64,000 nt of DNA from Tardiphaga robiniae (GTDB taxonomy: Bacteria; Pseudomonadota; Alphaproteobacteria; Rhizobiales; Xanthobacteraceae): contig NZ_LVYV01000001.1 in the NCBI RefSeq assembly GCF_001618955.1, positions 813,501 to 877,500 of the forward strand, in the 5' to 3' direction. Numbering within the stretch: the first letter of the stretch is position 1; the number at the start of each line of letters is the position of its first letter. The notes below the pieces were generated by a model. That model was given only the letters and a program-made list of their open reading frames with translations, ran no database searches and had not been told where the DNA came from. Of this stretch, positions 47,933 through 56,583 are shown piece after piece. The translations under genes were made by a program, and so were the position numbers.

Positions 47933-48307
47933 TTAGTCCTTCACGTCGTAGCGATAGGATTTCGAGACGATCTGCCAGCCATCGGCCAGCTTCATCGCGA
48001 TCAGGTAATCGGTGAAATAACGCGGCGGCAGCTGGCAGCGCACCTTGATGAAGGCCGTTTTGTCGTCGGAGCGATCAATGGTGACAATGAGGTCATCGCG
48101 GGTCTTGCCATCGACCTTGCCCGAGGTCCGCGTACGAACCATGGCCATCCAGTCCGGCATGGTCAGCACTTTCAGCTCGCCATTCTCGACCCAGCGCAGG
48201 TCCGCGGTCGGATGAAAAATTGCGCCAAGCTTGTCGGCATCAGCCTCGTAGAGGCCGTCGAAATAATGCTGGATCACCGCTTCAACGGTCGAACGATCGT
48301 AAGCCAA
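47933..48307 (-). CDS. Nuclear transport factor 2-like (SnoaL/lumazine-binding-like) protein
   Basis: A 124-residue cone-shaped NTF2-fold protein. It starts at a TTG (48307) with GGTGGGGGA just upstream. The sequence AYDRSTVEAVIQHYFDGLYEADADKLGAIFHPTADL in pieces is the typical first helix and 'FHPxA' turn. It ends with a strand ADGWQIVSKSYRYD. Members act as small-molecule enzymes or binding proteins; those of this form are annotated as putative lumazine-binding or nuclear transport factor 2 proteins. No partner gene points to a function. Confidence 0.82.
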   Translation of the reverse strand: MAYDRSTVEAVIQHYFDGLYEADADKLGAIFHPTADLRWVENGELKVLTMPDWMAMVRTRTSGKVDGKTRDDLIVTIDRSDDKTAFIKVRCQLPPRYFTDYLIAMKLADGWQIVSKSYRYDVKD

Positions 48308-48400
48308 GTTATTCCCCCACCAACAGCCGCACTGAAATTCTTATAACACGAAAGCGATGACGGCCATACTATACCGTTGCATAGGTGATCCGGCCTTAGA

Positions 48401-49360
48401 TCACTTGCTGTCGCCCAGCATCTTTCGAAAACGTTCGATCTCCTGCGGCACGAAGGCCGCGAGATAGGCCGGCGCCATTTCCGCATCGCCGGCGGGCACG
48501 GAGCCGAGATCGTCGAGCCGTTTCTGATAATCGGGATTCGCAACGGCAGCGCGCATCGCGGCATTGAGCTTCCCGATGATCGGCGCAGGCGTACCCTTCG
48601 GCGCAAACAGCGCATACCAGCCGGATATTTCAAATTGTGGCAACCCGGCCTCGCTGGCGGTCGGGACGTCTGGCAGATGCGGCAGGCGCGTTCTGGATGC
48701 GAGCGCAATCGCGCGAATGAGACCGCTCTGGATGGCCGGCGTCACCGATGCCGAAGAATCGCAGATGCCGTCGATCTGTCCGCCTATCAGATCATTCAGG
48801 GCCGGACCGCCACCGCGGTAGCCGACCAGCGTGACGTCGATGCCCGCGGCCTGAACGAAAGCCTTGCAGAACAGATAGTTCTGCGAGCCCACACCGGAGT
48901 GGCCGATATTGAGACGGCCGGGATTCTGTTTCGCATGCGCGATGAATTGCGCGAGATTGTCGGCCGGAAAATTGCGCCGGATGGCAACCATGGCCGAACT
49001 CTTGTTGAACATGCCGATGCCTGCAAAATCCGACGGCGCGAATTTCACATCGGGCGTGAACAGGTAGACCGCAGTATTGGTGCCGCTATTGCCCTGCACG
49101 ATAGTGTAGCCGTCGGGTGGAGCCTGCGCGACGCGGGCTAGCGCCACGGCCCCACCCGCACCGCCTATATTTTCGATCACGATGGGCTGACCGAGATGCC
49201 GGCTCATCTGTTCGGCAATCAGCCGCGCATTGACGTCGGAACTGCCGCCGGCGGCGAATGGCACAACGAGCGTGATGGGACGGGTGGGATAGTCCTGCGC
49301 GGACGCGCACAGCGGCGCGATCAGCACCAGACAGAGCGGAGCAAGCCTGAGCCAAGCCAT
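48401..49360 (-). CDS. Bug-family tripartite tricarboxylate transporter substrate-binding protein
   Basis: A 319-residue periplasmic binding protein, the third of this type in the window. A signal peptide ends CASAQ. YPTRPITLVVPFAAGGSSDV, VIENIGGAGG, the VGYRGGGPALNDLIGGQI loop and the FEISGWYALFAPKGTP segment are family hallmarks. The usual Asp after GGA/GGS (here SSD) contributes to carboxylate binding. No membrane subunit is near. It is divergent from the DUF2867 gene. Confidence 0.93.
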   Translation of the reverse strand: MAWLRLAPLCLVLIAPLCASAQDYPTRPITLVVPFAAGGSSDVNARLIAEQMSRHLGQPIVIENIGGAGGAVALARVAQAPPDGYTIVQGNSGTNTAVYLFTPDVKFAPSDFAGIGMFNKSSAMVAIRRNFPADNLAQFIAHAKQNPGRLNIGHSGVGSQNYLFCKAFVQAAGIDVTLVGYRGGGPALNDLIGGQIDGICDSSASVTPAIQSGLIRAIALASRTRLPHLPDVPTASEAGLPQFEISGWYALFAPKGTPAPIIGKLNAAMRAAVANPDYQKRLDDLGSVPAGDAEMAPAYLAAFVPQEIERFRKMLGDSK

Positions 49361-49519
49361 TTCAAATCCTCCCTGACCAGGTCTTGTCTAAGCAGATCTT
49401 TGCCTAATTTTTCCGTGATCTTAGGGAGTATCCGGCGCCGGATGCAAAGACATGTTATGCTGCAAAGCGGCGTAACTGGCGGCGTGCTGCGCCGCTTCTT
49501 GACGTCTACGGAGGTCCTG

Positions 49520-49993
49520 ATGACCATATCCATGGTTCACCCGACAATCGACACCAAGAGCCTGCTGACCGGCGCACAATTCGCCGACGCCTTCAGTATC
49601 ACGACCGAGACGACGGACCTGACCGCTCGCGACGCCGCCACCCGCATGCTCAGCCACTCTCCGCCCTGGGTGGATGCCCTGATGCGGCTGCGGGATCTGA
49701 TCGTTGCGCCCTTCGGGCTGAAGACGGCGCACTCTGCCCGTCACGCCAATATCGACAAGGTCGGCTTTTTCCCTGTACTCAGCGAGACGCCGCAGCGTCT
49801 GGTCGCGGGATTCAATGACAATCATCTCGATTTTCGCGTCGTGGTCGATGTCGCAGCGGACGGCACCGGCCAGCGCGTTACGGCAACGACTGTCGTGCTG
49901 ATGCATAACTGGCTCGGACGCATCTACCTGACGGTCATCAAGCCGTTTCACCGGATGGTGGTCCGTTCCATGTTGCGGCAGGTCGCGCGCTGA
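49520..49993 (+). CDS. DUF2867-family protein
   Basis: A 157-residue protein. The ATG at 49520 has GGAGG seven bases upstream. Segments FADAFSITTE, PPWVDALMRLRDLIVAPFGLK, FPVLSETPQRLVAGFNDNHLDFRV and a C-terminal NWLGRIYLTVIKPFHRMVVRSML match the DUF2867 pattern. Polyketide-cyclase-like proteins share this fold. The DHLDFR-like strand and hydrophobic C-terminal helix suggest binding of a lipid or small molecule, but no activity is established. The next gene starts 52 bases on. Confidence 0.78.
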   Translation: MTISMVHPTIDTKSLLTGAQFADAFSITTETTDLTARDAATRMLSHSPPWVDALMRLRDLIVAPFGLKTAHSARHANIDKVGFFPVLSETPQRLVAGFNDNHLDFRVVVDVAADGTGQRVTATTVVLMHNWLGRIYLTVIKPFHRMVVRSMLRQVAR

Positions 49994-50045
49994 ATTTGCC
50001 GTGGCCGCCGTGGGGAACCTGGGTCATCGCAGCTCGTTAGCCCAT

Positions 50046-50543
50046 ATGCCATTTACCGAGATTGATCCGCAGAACGACGAGCTGAAAGTCACGCTGGCGC
50101 ACGCGTTTGACGCCGCTTGGCAGCCCTTTGTGACGCATGAAGGCGAGTCCGCCGACACGCCAGAGAACCGCCGCCGCCTTGCCGCGCGGATTGTCGCCGT
50201 GGCGCGATCCGGACAGACCGATGAAGAGGCGCTCAGCGAGGCCGGATTGATCTACCTTCGCGTACTCGCCGAGGCGGCGCGGCTTTCGGCCCGCATTCGT
50301 AACATCGCATCTCCCGATCTGGCACCTCAGGCTGACGATCAGCGAAACCAGTCGTTCGGCCCGGAGACGGTCGCTGCGATGTCCGCGGCGCTGGATCTCT
50401 GCCTCGATGAATTGCCGCTGCGGATTTCATCGGATGCCGTGCAGTTGCTCTCGAACAGTATTCTCGATGAAGCATCGCGCGGCGAGCGCGACCCGGAAAA
50501 GCTGCAGCTCCACGCCTTGGCATTGCTCAAGTCGCGTCAGTAG
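50046..50543 (+). CDS. Hypothetical helical protein
   Basis: A 165-residue soluble protein without a recognised family. From MPFTEIDPQNDELKVTLAHA it is largely helical, with acidic and Ala-rich stretches and no membrane segment or signal peptide. A frame to 50001 exists but starts with non-conserved residues. The middle segment TPENRRRLAARIVAVARSG and the tail LLSNSILDEASRGERDPEKL suggest a small alpha-helical bundle. Its 3' end overlaps the convergent FUSC gene by 17 bases. Coding use looks real. Confidence 0.6.
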   Translation: MPFTEIDPQNDELKVTLAHAFDAAWQPFVTHEGESADTPENRRRLAARIVAVARSGQTDEEALSEAGLIYLRVLAEAARLSARIRNIASPDLAPQADDQRNQSFGPETVAAMSAALDLCLDELPLRISSDAVQLLSNSILDEASRGERDPEKLQLHALALLKSRQ

Positions 50544-51672
50544 GCTCCTTGCTCACCGGATCCGGGTTCGTCTCGGCCCATTCGGCGACGCAACGTTCGA
50601 GATCCTTCAAATTCTGCCGCATCTGTTCCAGCGAAAAGCCGATCGCGAAGAAGCGCTCGGCTACATCGCCGGGTAATCCGCGCGTTAGTCCTTCCTGACG
50701 CAGCGCACCGATCTCTCCCGCATAAGCCTGCAACGCCGTCTGTACCGGCCAGATCGCCGGCGCGCCGGTGCCGCTGCGCAATGCCACGGCCGTCGAATGC
50801 AGGAAACTCGTCATCGCATCGCTGACCCGCGCCAGCGGACCGGCCAGCCTGACCTGCAGTGCGGATGGCAACGGCACCACCGTGGACCGCCCGATCATGA
50901 CCAGATCGTGCCGCAGCCGCAGCGTCGTGCGCAGCAACGGGCCAGTGTCGGGACCACGGGAGAGATGCGCGGCACGCTCACGCTCTGCTTCGGCGCCGAT
51001 CGCATTCAGATTGGTGAGCGCGTTGCCGATCCCATCCTGCAGCCGGTGCAGTGCCTCGTTGTCTCGCCCGCGCGTCAATGACGCCAGCAGTTCGGTGAGC
51101 GCCGTCGCGATCAGATCGAGCGCTTCCGCCGAACTGGCCCGGACCTGACTATGCGCCCGCGACGGCAGCACCAGGAACGACACCAGAAGACCTGTGACGG
51201 CACCGACCGTGACTTCGAGCACACGATCGATGGCGGATTCCAGCGGCGTGTTGTGGTTCATCATCGGCAGCAGCAGCACGATGATGGCCGTCACGGTCGC
51301 GACATTGAGGCTAGGATTGATCGCCGCGATGAAGGCCAGTGGCGCCACGGAGAGCACAAGCACCGCGAGCAGCGCACCTTCATTGGAATGCGGGATCAGA
51401 ATCGCGACCGCGCCGCCGTAAATGGCGCCGCCGATGGTCCCGACCAGATAATCGCGCGTTGCCTTCAGCGACCGCCCGACGCTCATCTGGGTGACGATGA
51501 TCGCGGTCAGCACGGCCCAGAGCGGCAGTTTGAGCCCGACGGTCAGGGCCACGATCAGCGCGACAAGCGCCGCTGCGGTCACCCGGACGCCGAGGCCGAG
51601 TTCGACCTTGCGCTCCCCGAAGAAGGCAACCACCCGTTTCAGGAAGCCGAGAATTCGCTTCGATGCGGACAT
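50527..51672 (-). CDS. FUSC-family (aromatic-acid exporter-like) membrane protein
   Basis: A 381-residue protein with about six membrane helices in the first half: VTAAALVALIVALTVGL, LWAVLTAIIVTQMSVGRSL and several to residue 165. A long soluble helical part follows (residues 170–381). The layout is of the FUSC/ArAE type: one membrane half plus a cytoplasmic domain. SVGRSLKATRDYLVGTIGGA is a family block. It may form an exporter of aromatic or amphipathic acids by dimerising. It is distinct in sequence from the FUSC gene at 16671–17822. It ends inside the convergent hypothetical gene. Confidence 0.82.
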   Translation of the reverse strand: MSASKRILGFLKRVVAFFGERKVELGLGVRVTAAALVALIVALTVGLKLPLWAVLTAIIVTQMSVGRSLKATRDYLVGTIGGAIYGGAVAILIPHSNEGALLAVLVLSVAPLAFIAAINPSLNVATVTAIIVLLLPMMNHNTPLESAIDRVLEVTVGAVTGLLVSFLVLPSRAHSQVRASSAEALDLIATALTELLASLTRGRDNEALHRLQDGIGNALTNLNAIGAEAERERAAHLSRGPDTGPLLRTTLRLRHDLVMIGRSTVVPLPSALQVRLAGPLARVSDAMTSFLHSTAVALRSGTGAPAIWPVQTALQAYAGEIGALRQEGLTRGLPGDVAERFFAIGFSLEQMRQNLKDLERCVAEWAETNPDPVSKEPTDAT

Positions 51673-51801
51673 GTCAGAATTGACCCCTGAAACGGATTTT
51701 GACGAACCGGTTTCAGCATGGCTGGTCCACGCGTCGTCCTGCCCGCTTGAAACGCCGATTTGGTCCGCCTAAGGCTATTTCAACAAGAGTGAGGAAACAC
51801 A

Positions 51802-53166
51802 ATGGCTAACGAGACTGCAACGCTTGCCGCCTATGTCGCAGACCTGAAATTCGACGACATTCCGCAGGACGTGCTGGAACGCGCCAAGGTTCTCACCCTC
51901 GATTATCTCGGCAGCACCATCCGTGCCCGCAGCGAGGCCGAATCCACCCCCTCCTTGCTCAAGATGCTGGAAGCCCTGTCGCTGGACGGCACGGGCGAAT
52001 CCACCGTCTTCGGCGACAGCAAGACATGGACGCCGGCCGTGGCAGCCCTGCTTAATGGCGCGCTCGGCCATTCGCTCGATTTCGACGACACCCATGCCGA
52101 TTCCTCGCTGCACCCCAGCGCCCCCGTGGTACCCGCCGCCTTCGCCGTTGGTGAAATGGTAGGCGCATCGGGCAAGCAGGTGTTGACCGCGATCGTCGCC
52201 GGCTATGAGGTCTGCTGCCGGCTCGGCAATGCGCTCGATCCGACCTCGCACTATGCCAAGGGCTTCCATCCCACCGCGACCGCCGGCACCTATGGCGCTG
52301 CGGCTGCAGCCGGCAAACTGTTCGGGCTCTCAAAGGATCAGCTGATCTCGGCCTTCGGCGTGTCGGGCAGCCAGGCGGCGGGCTCGCTGCAATTCCTCGT
52401 CAACGGCGCCTGGAACAAGCGCTACCAGGTCGGCGCCGCCGCTATGAACGGCGTGATCGCCGCGACTTTGGCGCGCAACGACTTCATCGGCGCGACCGAA
52501 TCCGTCGAAGGCAAGCATGGCCTGCTGGTCGGCTATAGCGACAACGCGCATCCCGAGAAGGCCGTGGCCGATCTCGGCTCTGTCTATGAGACCATGAAGA
52601 TCGGCGTGAAGCCGTATCCGAGCTGCCGCTATACGCATGCCGCCATCGACGCATTGGTCGCGATGCGGCGCGAACACAATCTGACGCCCGAGCAGGTCAC
52701 GCGTGTCGAGATCGGCCTGCATCGCAACGGCATCACGCTGACCGGCGACGCCGCCACCAAGCGTCACCCGACCTCCATCGTCAGCGGCCAGTTCTCGATG
52801 TTCTTCACCGGCGCGCTCGCGCTCGAACAGGGCAGCTTCGGCTGGGACGACTATAAGCGTCTCGGCGACAGCGCAATCAACACGCTGGCCGACCGTTTCG
52901 ACGTGGTTCAGGACGAACGCCTCGAAGGCAAGCGCCATCCGTTCGGCGCCCGCGTCAGCATCACCACCGAGGACGGCGTGCATGAGCGCATCTATGCCGA
53001 TCCGTCGGGCGAACCGACGTCGTTCCCGGATGCGAACGCCATGCAGCAGAAGTTTCTGCAGCTCGCGCGCCCCGTGCTGAACAATCGCGCCGAGAAATTC
53101 GCTGACGCGATTCTCTCGCTCGAGACTTTCGACCGCGTGGCAACGGCGACCGCGCTGGGACGGTAA
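51802..53166 (+). CDS. MmgE/PrpD-family protein
   Basis: A 454-residue enzyme of the 2-methylcitrate dehydratase / cis-aconitate decarboxylase fold. Family features are LTLDYLGSTIRAR, LNGALGHSLDFDDTH (with the conserved Asp–Asp–Thr–His), SSLHPSAPVVPAA, FHPTATAGTYGAAAAAGKL and KPYPSCRYTHAAIDA. These enzymes dehydrate or decarboxylate tricarboxylates. No prpB or prpC is nearby, so the substrate is open. AGTGAGGA lies upstream of the ATG. It is convergent with the DUF1330 gene, six bases away. Confidence 0.92.
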   Translation: MANETATLAAYVADLKFDDIPQDVLERAKVLTLDYLGSTIRARSEAESTPSLLKMLEALSLDGTGESTVFGDSKTWTPAVAALLNGALGHSLDFDDTHADSSLHPSAPVVPAAFAVGEMVGASGKQVLTAIVAGYEVCCRLGNALDPTSHYAKGFHPTATAGTYGAAAAAGKLFGLSKDQLISAFGVSGSQAAGSLQFLVNGAWNKRYQVGAAAMNGVIAATLARNDFIGATESVEGKHGLLVGYSDNAHPEKAVADLGSVYETMKIGVKPYPSCRYTHAAIDALVAMRREHNLTPEQVTRVEIGLHRNGITLTGDAATKRHPTSIVSGQFSMFFTGALALEQGSFGWDDYKRLGDSAINTLADRFDVVQDERLEGKRHPFGARVSITTEDGVHERIYADPSGEPTSFPDANAMQQKFLQLARPVLNNRAEKFADAILSLETFDRVATATALGR

Positions 53167-53172
53167 CGGGCA

Positions 53173-53796
53173 TCAGGCGCCGTCGATGATGATAAAATCG
53201 GCCTCGGCGCATTTTTGCCGGATGAACTTGGCGGTTTCGTATTCCGGGCTGCGATAGCAAGCCGTTGCTGTCGCGCGGTCGGCGAATTCCACCACCACAT
53301 TGCGATCCCGGGCATCGCCTTCCATGGTTTCGAAGGCGCCGCCGCGCACGATGAACCGTGCGCCGAACTTGTCGAACGCCGGCTTGGCCGCGGCGAGATA
53401 TTCCGGATAACGGCTCTCGTCGAGCACCGAGACGCGGACAATCCAGTAGGCTTTCGACATCATGGCTCTCCAGTTTTGATATGATCGTTGTGGCGCGTCC
53501 TGCGTCGCATCGTCATTGCTGTGGCGGGTCACGGCATCAATGGCGGCGCGGGTCACGCCAATATCGCGCAATTCGTAGTCGCTCATGGAGCGTAGTTGGT
53601 CTCGCGCCTGTTGCCGCTCGCGCAGGCAGCGCCAGCCATGGCGCAGGGCTGCGACGGTCGCCATCGCGACCGAACGCAACATCCGGCCGCGCTCGACATG
53701 GATGCCCCGGATGATGGATCGCTTCAGCGCGGTCCATTGCAGCGGCGTCAGGTAGCGCGTGTCATGCGCGTGCGGCTCGCATTCGCTGTCGATCAT
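53173..53796 (-). CDS. DUF1127 – DUF1330 in-frame fusion (possible dual-start gene)
   Basis: One 207-codon frame carries two families without a stop between them. Residues about 60–90 match DUF1127 (RDQLRSMSDYELRDIGVTRAAID), usually a separate small RNA- or regulator-associated protein. Residues 113–207, starting MSKAYWIVRVSVLDESRYPEYL in pieces, match DUF1330, a ferredoxin-like alpha+beta barrel domain. An internal ATG at 53460 (and 53463) has a good GGAGAG site just upstream, so DUF1330 may also be made alone. The long form begins at 53796. It is divergent from a LysR regulator. Confidence 0.75.
   Translation of the reverse strand: MIDSECEPHAHDTRYLTPLQWTALKRSIIRGIHVERGRMLRSVAMATVAALRHGWRCLRERQQARDQLRSMSDYELRDIGVTRAAIDAVTRHSNDDATQDAPQRSYQNWRAMMSKAYWIVRVSVLDESRYPEYLAAAKPAFDKFGARFIVRGGAFETMEGDARDRNVVVEFADRATATACYRSPEYETAKFIRQKCAEADFIIIDGA
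53466..53471 (-). promoter_or_regulatory. Internal ribosome-binding site before the DUF1330 part
   Basis: GGAGAG on the minus strand lies within the long frame, two and five bases upstream of ATGs at 53463 and 53460. Spacing to the second ATG is good. It supports separate translation of the 95-residue DUF1330 domain. Confidence 0.5.
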
Positions 53797-53865
53797 GTCC
53801 GCACCCTTTTCCGCTCATAGCTGATGTCAGCCATGACGGGTTTACCCGGCGCTTTTCATCCCATA

Positions 53866-53887
53866 AAATGAATAATCAAGATCATTT
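53866..53887. promoter_or_regulatory. Inverted repeat upstream of the LysR gene
   Basis: AAATGA and TCATTT are separated by ten bases. The site ends 19 bases before the LysR ATG at 53907, in the divergent region with the DUF1127–DUF1330 gene. A dyad here fits an autoregulatory LysR-type site, although it is not the simple T-N11-A core. Confidence 0.4.
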
Positions 53888-53906
53888 CGATCTCATGGGG
53901 AGATGC

Positions 53907-54827
53907 ATGGATCTGTCCGAACTGCGCATCTTTCGCGCCGTGGTGCGCGAAGGCGGTGTGACGCGCGCCGCGGAACGGTTGCACCGCGTGCAGTCCAACG
54001 TGACGACGCGGGTGCGTCAGCTCGAAGACGATCTCGGCACGGCGCTGTTCGTGCGCGAAGGCAAGCGTCTGCATCTGACGCCTGCGGGTCAAACGCTACT
54101 CGGCTATGCCGACCGGCTGCTGGCGTTGGCGGACGAAGCCCGCGACGCGGTTCAGGACCCGCGGCCGCGCGGCGTCTTTCGCCTTGGCGCCATGGAGAGC
54201 ACCGCGGCGGTGCGGCTGCCCGCACCGCTCAACGAATTTCACCGCCGCTATCCCGACGTGCAGCTCGAAATGCGCATCGGCAATCCGGAGACGCTCGCGA
54301 AGGGCATCCTCGCCGGCGATCTCGATGCCGCCTTTGTGGCGGAGCCGATCGCCGCGGCGCCGTTCGACCGCATGCATGCGTTCGACGAGGAGCCGGTGAT
54401 CGTGTCGTCGCCACGCCATCCGCCGATCGGCCGCAAGGACAGCGCGCCGCGCTCGGTACTGGTGTTCGAGAACGGCTGCCCGCATCGCAAGCGGCTGGAA
54501 GACTGGTATGCAAAGCGCGGCGAGATGCCCGAGCGCACCATCGAACTCGGCTCCTATCACGCCATGCTCGGCTGCGTCGTCGCGGGTATGGGCATCGCGC
54601 TGCTGCCGGAAAGCGCGCTGTCAACCTTTCCGGAGGGCAAGCGACTCACCGTGCATCGCCTGCCGCGCGGCGAGAATCACGCCGAGACCGTACTGATCTG
54701 GCGCAAGGGCGCGGCCTCGCCGAACGTCCAGGCGATGCAACAAGTGCTGCTGGACGGACGATCAACCCGCAGCCCTGCAGCGAAGCGCAGGACATCAAGC
54801 GTTAGCGCACCGCACAATGTGAAGTAG
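53907..54827 (+). CDS. LysR-family transcriptional regulator
   Basis: A 306-residue regulator. The winged helix MDLSELRIFRAVVREGGVTRAAERLHRVQSNVTTRVRQLEDDLGT is at the N-terminus. A periplasmic-binding-like effector domain follows (RLGAMESTAAVRLPAPLNEFHRRYPDVQLEM). The ATG at 53907 has GGGGAG upstream; a frame to 53868 lacks one. The HTH begins within a few residues of this start, the usual LysR arrangement. It is divergent from the DUF1127–DUF1330 gene. The effector is unknown. Confidence 0.9.
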   Translation: MDLSELRIFRAVVREGGVTRAAERLHRVQSNVTTRVRQLEDDLGTALFVREGKRLHLTPAGQTLLGYADRLLALADEARDAVQDPRPRGVFRLGAMESTAAVRLPAPLNEFHRRYPDVQLEMRIGNPETLAKGILAGDLDAAFVAEPIAAAPFDRMHAFDEEPVIVSSPRHPPIGRKDSAPRSVLVFENGCPHRKRLEDWYAKRGEMPERTIELGSYHAMLGCVVAGMGIALLPESALSTFPEGKRLTVHRLPRGENHAETVLIWRKGAASPNVQAMQQVLLDGRSTRSPAAKRRTSSVSAPHNVK

Positions 54828-54892
54828 ATTTACAACCCCATTCTCCCGCGGCTAACGTCACGCCAATAAAAAGCAAACGGGAGGAGACCTTT

Positions 54893-55495
54893 ATGTTGCG
54901 CGTTACAGCGATTGCGGCCGGATTCGTCATTGGCGTTGCGGCTCTTACGACAATCCAGCCTGCCATCAGCCAGTCTGACGGCTGGGTCACGCTGGTCGAC
55001 AACACCAAGATGGGTGACTGGGACAAGGTTGGCGATGCCAACTGGGCAATGAAGGACGGCGCACTCGCCGCCGACAAACTGCTCTCCGGCAAGGATCTCG
55101 CTTATCTCGTCAGCAAGACGCCCTACAAGGATTTCCAGATCAAGGCCGAGTTCTGGACCGATGCCGAAGCCAATAGCGGCATCTTCATCCGCTGCGATAA
55201 CCCGAAGGTGATCGACGGCAAGACCTGCTACGAGGTCAACATCTTCGACAAGCGGCCCGACCCGTCCTATGGCACCGGCGCCATCGTCGATGTGGCTAAG
55301 GTCAATCCGATGCCCAAGGCGGCGGACAAGTGGAACACCTATGAGATCACGGCGAAGGGTCCGAAGCTCACGGTGATCCTGAACGGCGAAAAGACCGTCG
55401 ATGTCGAGGACACCAAGCACGCCGCCGGCCCGATCGCCCTGCAATACGGCTCCGGCGTGGTGAAATTCCGCAAGGTCCAGATCAAGCCGCTGTAA
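54893..55495 (+). CDS. DUF1080 (3-keto-disaccharide hydrolase-like) exported protein
   Basis: A 200-residue exported protein with a signal peptide ending in PAISQ. GGGAGGAG lies upstream of the ATG. The lectin-like jelly roll of DUF1080 is seen as DGWVTLVDNT, NWAMKDGALAAD, FQIKAEFWTDAEANSGIFIRC and WNTYEITAKGPKLTVILNGE, ending FRKVQIKPL. Members hydrolyse 3-keto-glycosides or bind sugars. It is single-gene, with a strong terminator. Confidence 0.88.
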   Translation: MLRVTAIAAGFVIGVAALTTIQPAISQSDGWVTLVDNTKMGDWDKVGDANWAMKDGALAADKLLSGKDLAYLVSKTPYKDFQIKAEFWTDAEANSGIFIRCDNPKVIDGKTCYEVNIFDKRPDPSYGTGAIVDVAKVNPMPKAADKWNTYEITAKGPKLTVILNGEKTVDVEDTKHAAGPIALQYGSGVVKFRKVQIKPL

Positions 55496-55507
55496 GTACA
55501 GCCATTC

Positions 55508-55549
55508 CTCAGCCCGGACGGAGCGATCCATCCGGGCTGAGCCCCTTTT
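55508..55549 (+). terminator. Rho-independent terminator of the DUF1080 gene
   Basis: An 11-bp stem CTCAGCCCGGA / TCCGGGCTGAG, then CCCCTTTT, lies 12 bases past the stop. Confidence 0.85.
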
Positions 55550-55599
55550 ACCCGCCCCGCCAAATGCTGCTATGATGGCCCCAACCCCACGGAGCCCTC

Positions 55600-56517
55600 A
55601 TGAGCTGGCAACCATCAGAAGATCCGATCCTCGGCGACGCGCAGACTTGCGACGCGCTGGAGCTGGTGATCGTGCCACGCACCCGCGATCTCGGCGACGG
55701 CTTCCTCGTCCGCCGCGCCCTGCCCCACGGCAAGCGGCAGATGGTCGGCCCGTTCATTTTCTTCGACCATTTCGGCCCGATGCAGTTCATCTCCGGCAGG
55801 GGCATGGACGTGCGGCCGCATCCGCATATCGGCCTAGCCACCGTCACCTATCTGTTCGACGGCGCCATCATGCATCGCGACAGCGAGGGCAATGTCCGCG
55901 AGATCCAGCCGGGCGCCATGAACCTGATGACCGCCGGAAAGGGCATCGCCCATTCCGAGCGCACCCCGGACGTGCAACGCCGCGACGGCCAGAAGATGCT
56001 CGGCCTGCAAAGCTGGATCGCATTGCCCAAGGGTTCCGAGGAAATCGCGCCCTCGTTCCAGCATTATGCCGCCGACAGCCTGCCAACCATCACCGATACC
56101 GGCTTCACCGCGCGCGTGATCGCCGGCAAGGCGTTTGGCAAAGCTTCGCCGGTGTCGATGGTGTCGCCATGGTTTTATGCCGAAGTGGCCGTCGAGGCCG
56201 GCACCACCGTGCCTCTCGATCCCGACCATGAGGAGCGCGCGGTCTATGTGGTCGATGGCGAGGTCGAGATCGCCGGCGACCGCCATGAGGGGCCGCAACT
56301 GCTGATCTTCCGGCCCGGCGATGCCATCACCATCAAGGCGACGCGCAATACCCGCATGATGTTCCTCGGCGGCGATGCGCTGGAAGGGCCGAGGCATCTG
56401 TGGTGGAATTTCGTATCCTCCAGCAAGGAGCGCATCGAGCAGGCGAAAGAGGACTGGAAGACCGGCCGCTTCGCCCATGTGCCCAACGAACACGAATTCA
56501 TCCCGCTGCCGGAATAG
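55600..56517 (+). CDS. Pirin family protein
   Basis: A 305-residue bicupin. GGAG lies before the ATG. The first cupin has RPHPHIGLATVTYLFDGAIMHRDS and GAMNLMTAGKGIAHSERTP in pieces; the two His of HPH and the His and Glu of AHSE are the iron ligands of pirins. The second cupin holds ERAVYVVDGEVEIAGDR. Some members have quercetinase activity and others act as redox-linked cofactors. It precedes purC by 66 bases on the same strand, but no functional link is known. Confidence 0.92.
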   Translation: MSWQPSEDPILGDAQTCDALELVIVPRTRDLGDGFLVRRALPHGKRQMVGPFIFFDHFGPMQFISGRGMDVRPHPHIGLATVTYLFDGAIMHRDSEGNVREIQPGAMNLMTAGKGIAHSERTPDVQRRDGQKMLGLQSWIALPKGSEEIAPSFQHYAADSLPTITDTGFTARVIAGKAFGKASPVSMVSPWFYAEVAVEAGTTVPLDPDHEERAVYVVDGEVEIAGDRHEGPQLLIFRPGDAITIKATRNTRMMFLGGDALEGPRHLWWNFVSSSKERIEQAKEDWKTGRFAHVPNEHEFIPLPE

Positions 56518-56583
56518 GCTCACTCCTTCATCACGCCGCCGCCGGCCAGACGCCGGACGACTCTGCTTTCGAAAGACCCTAAC

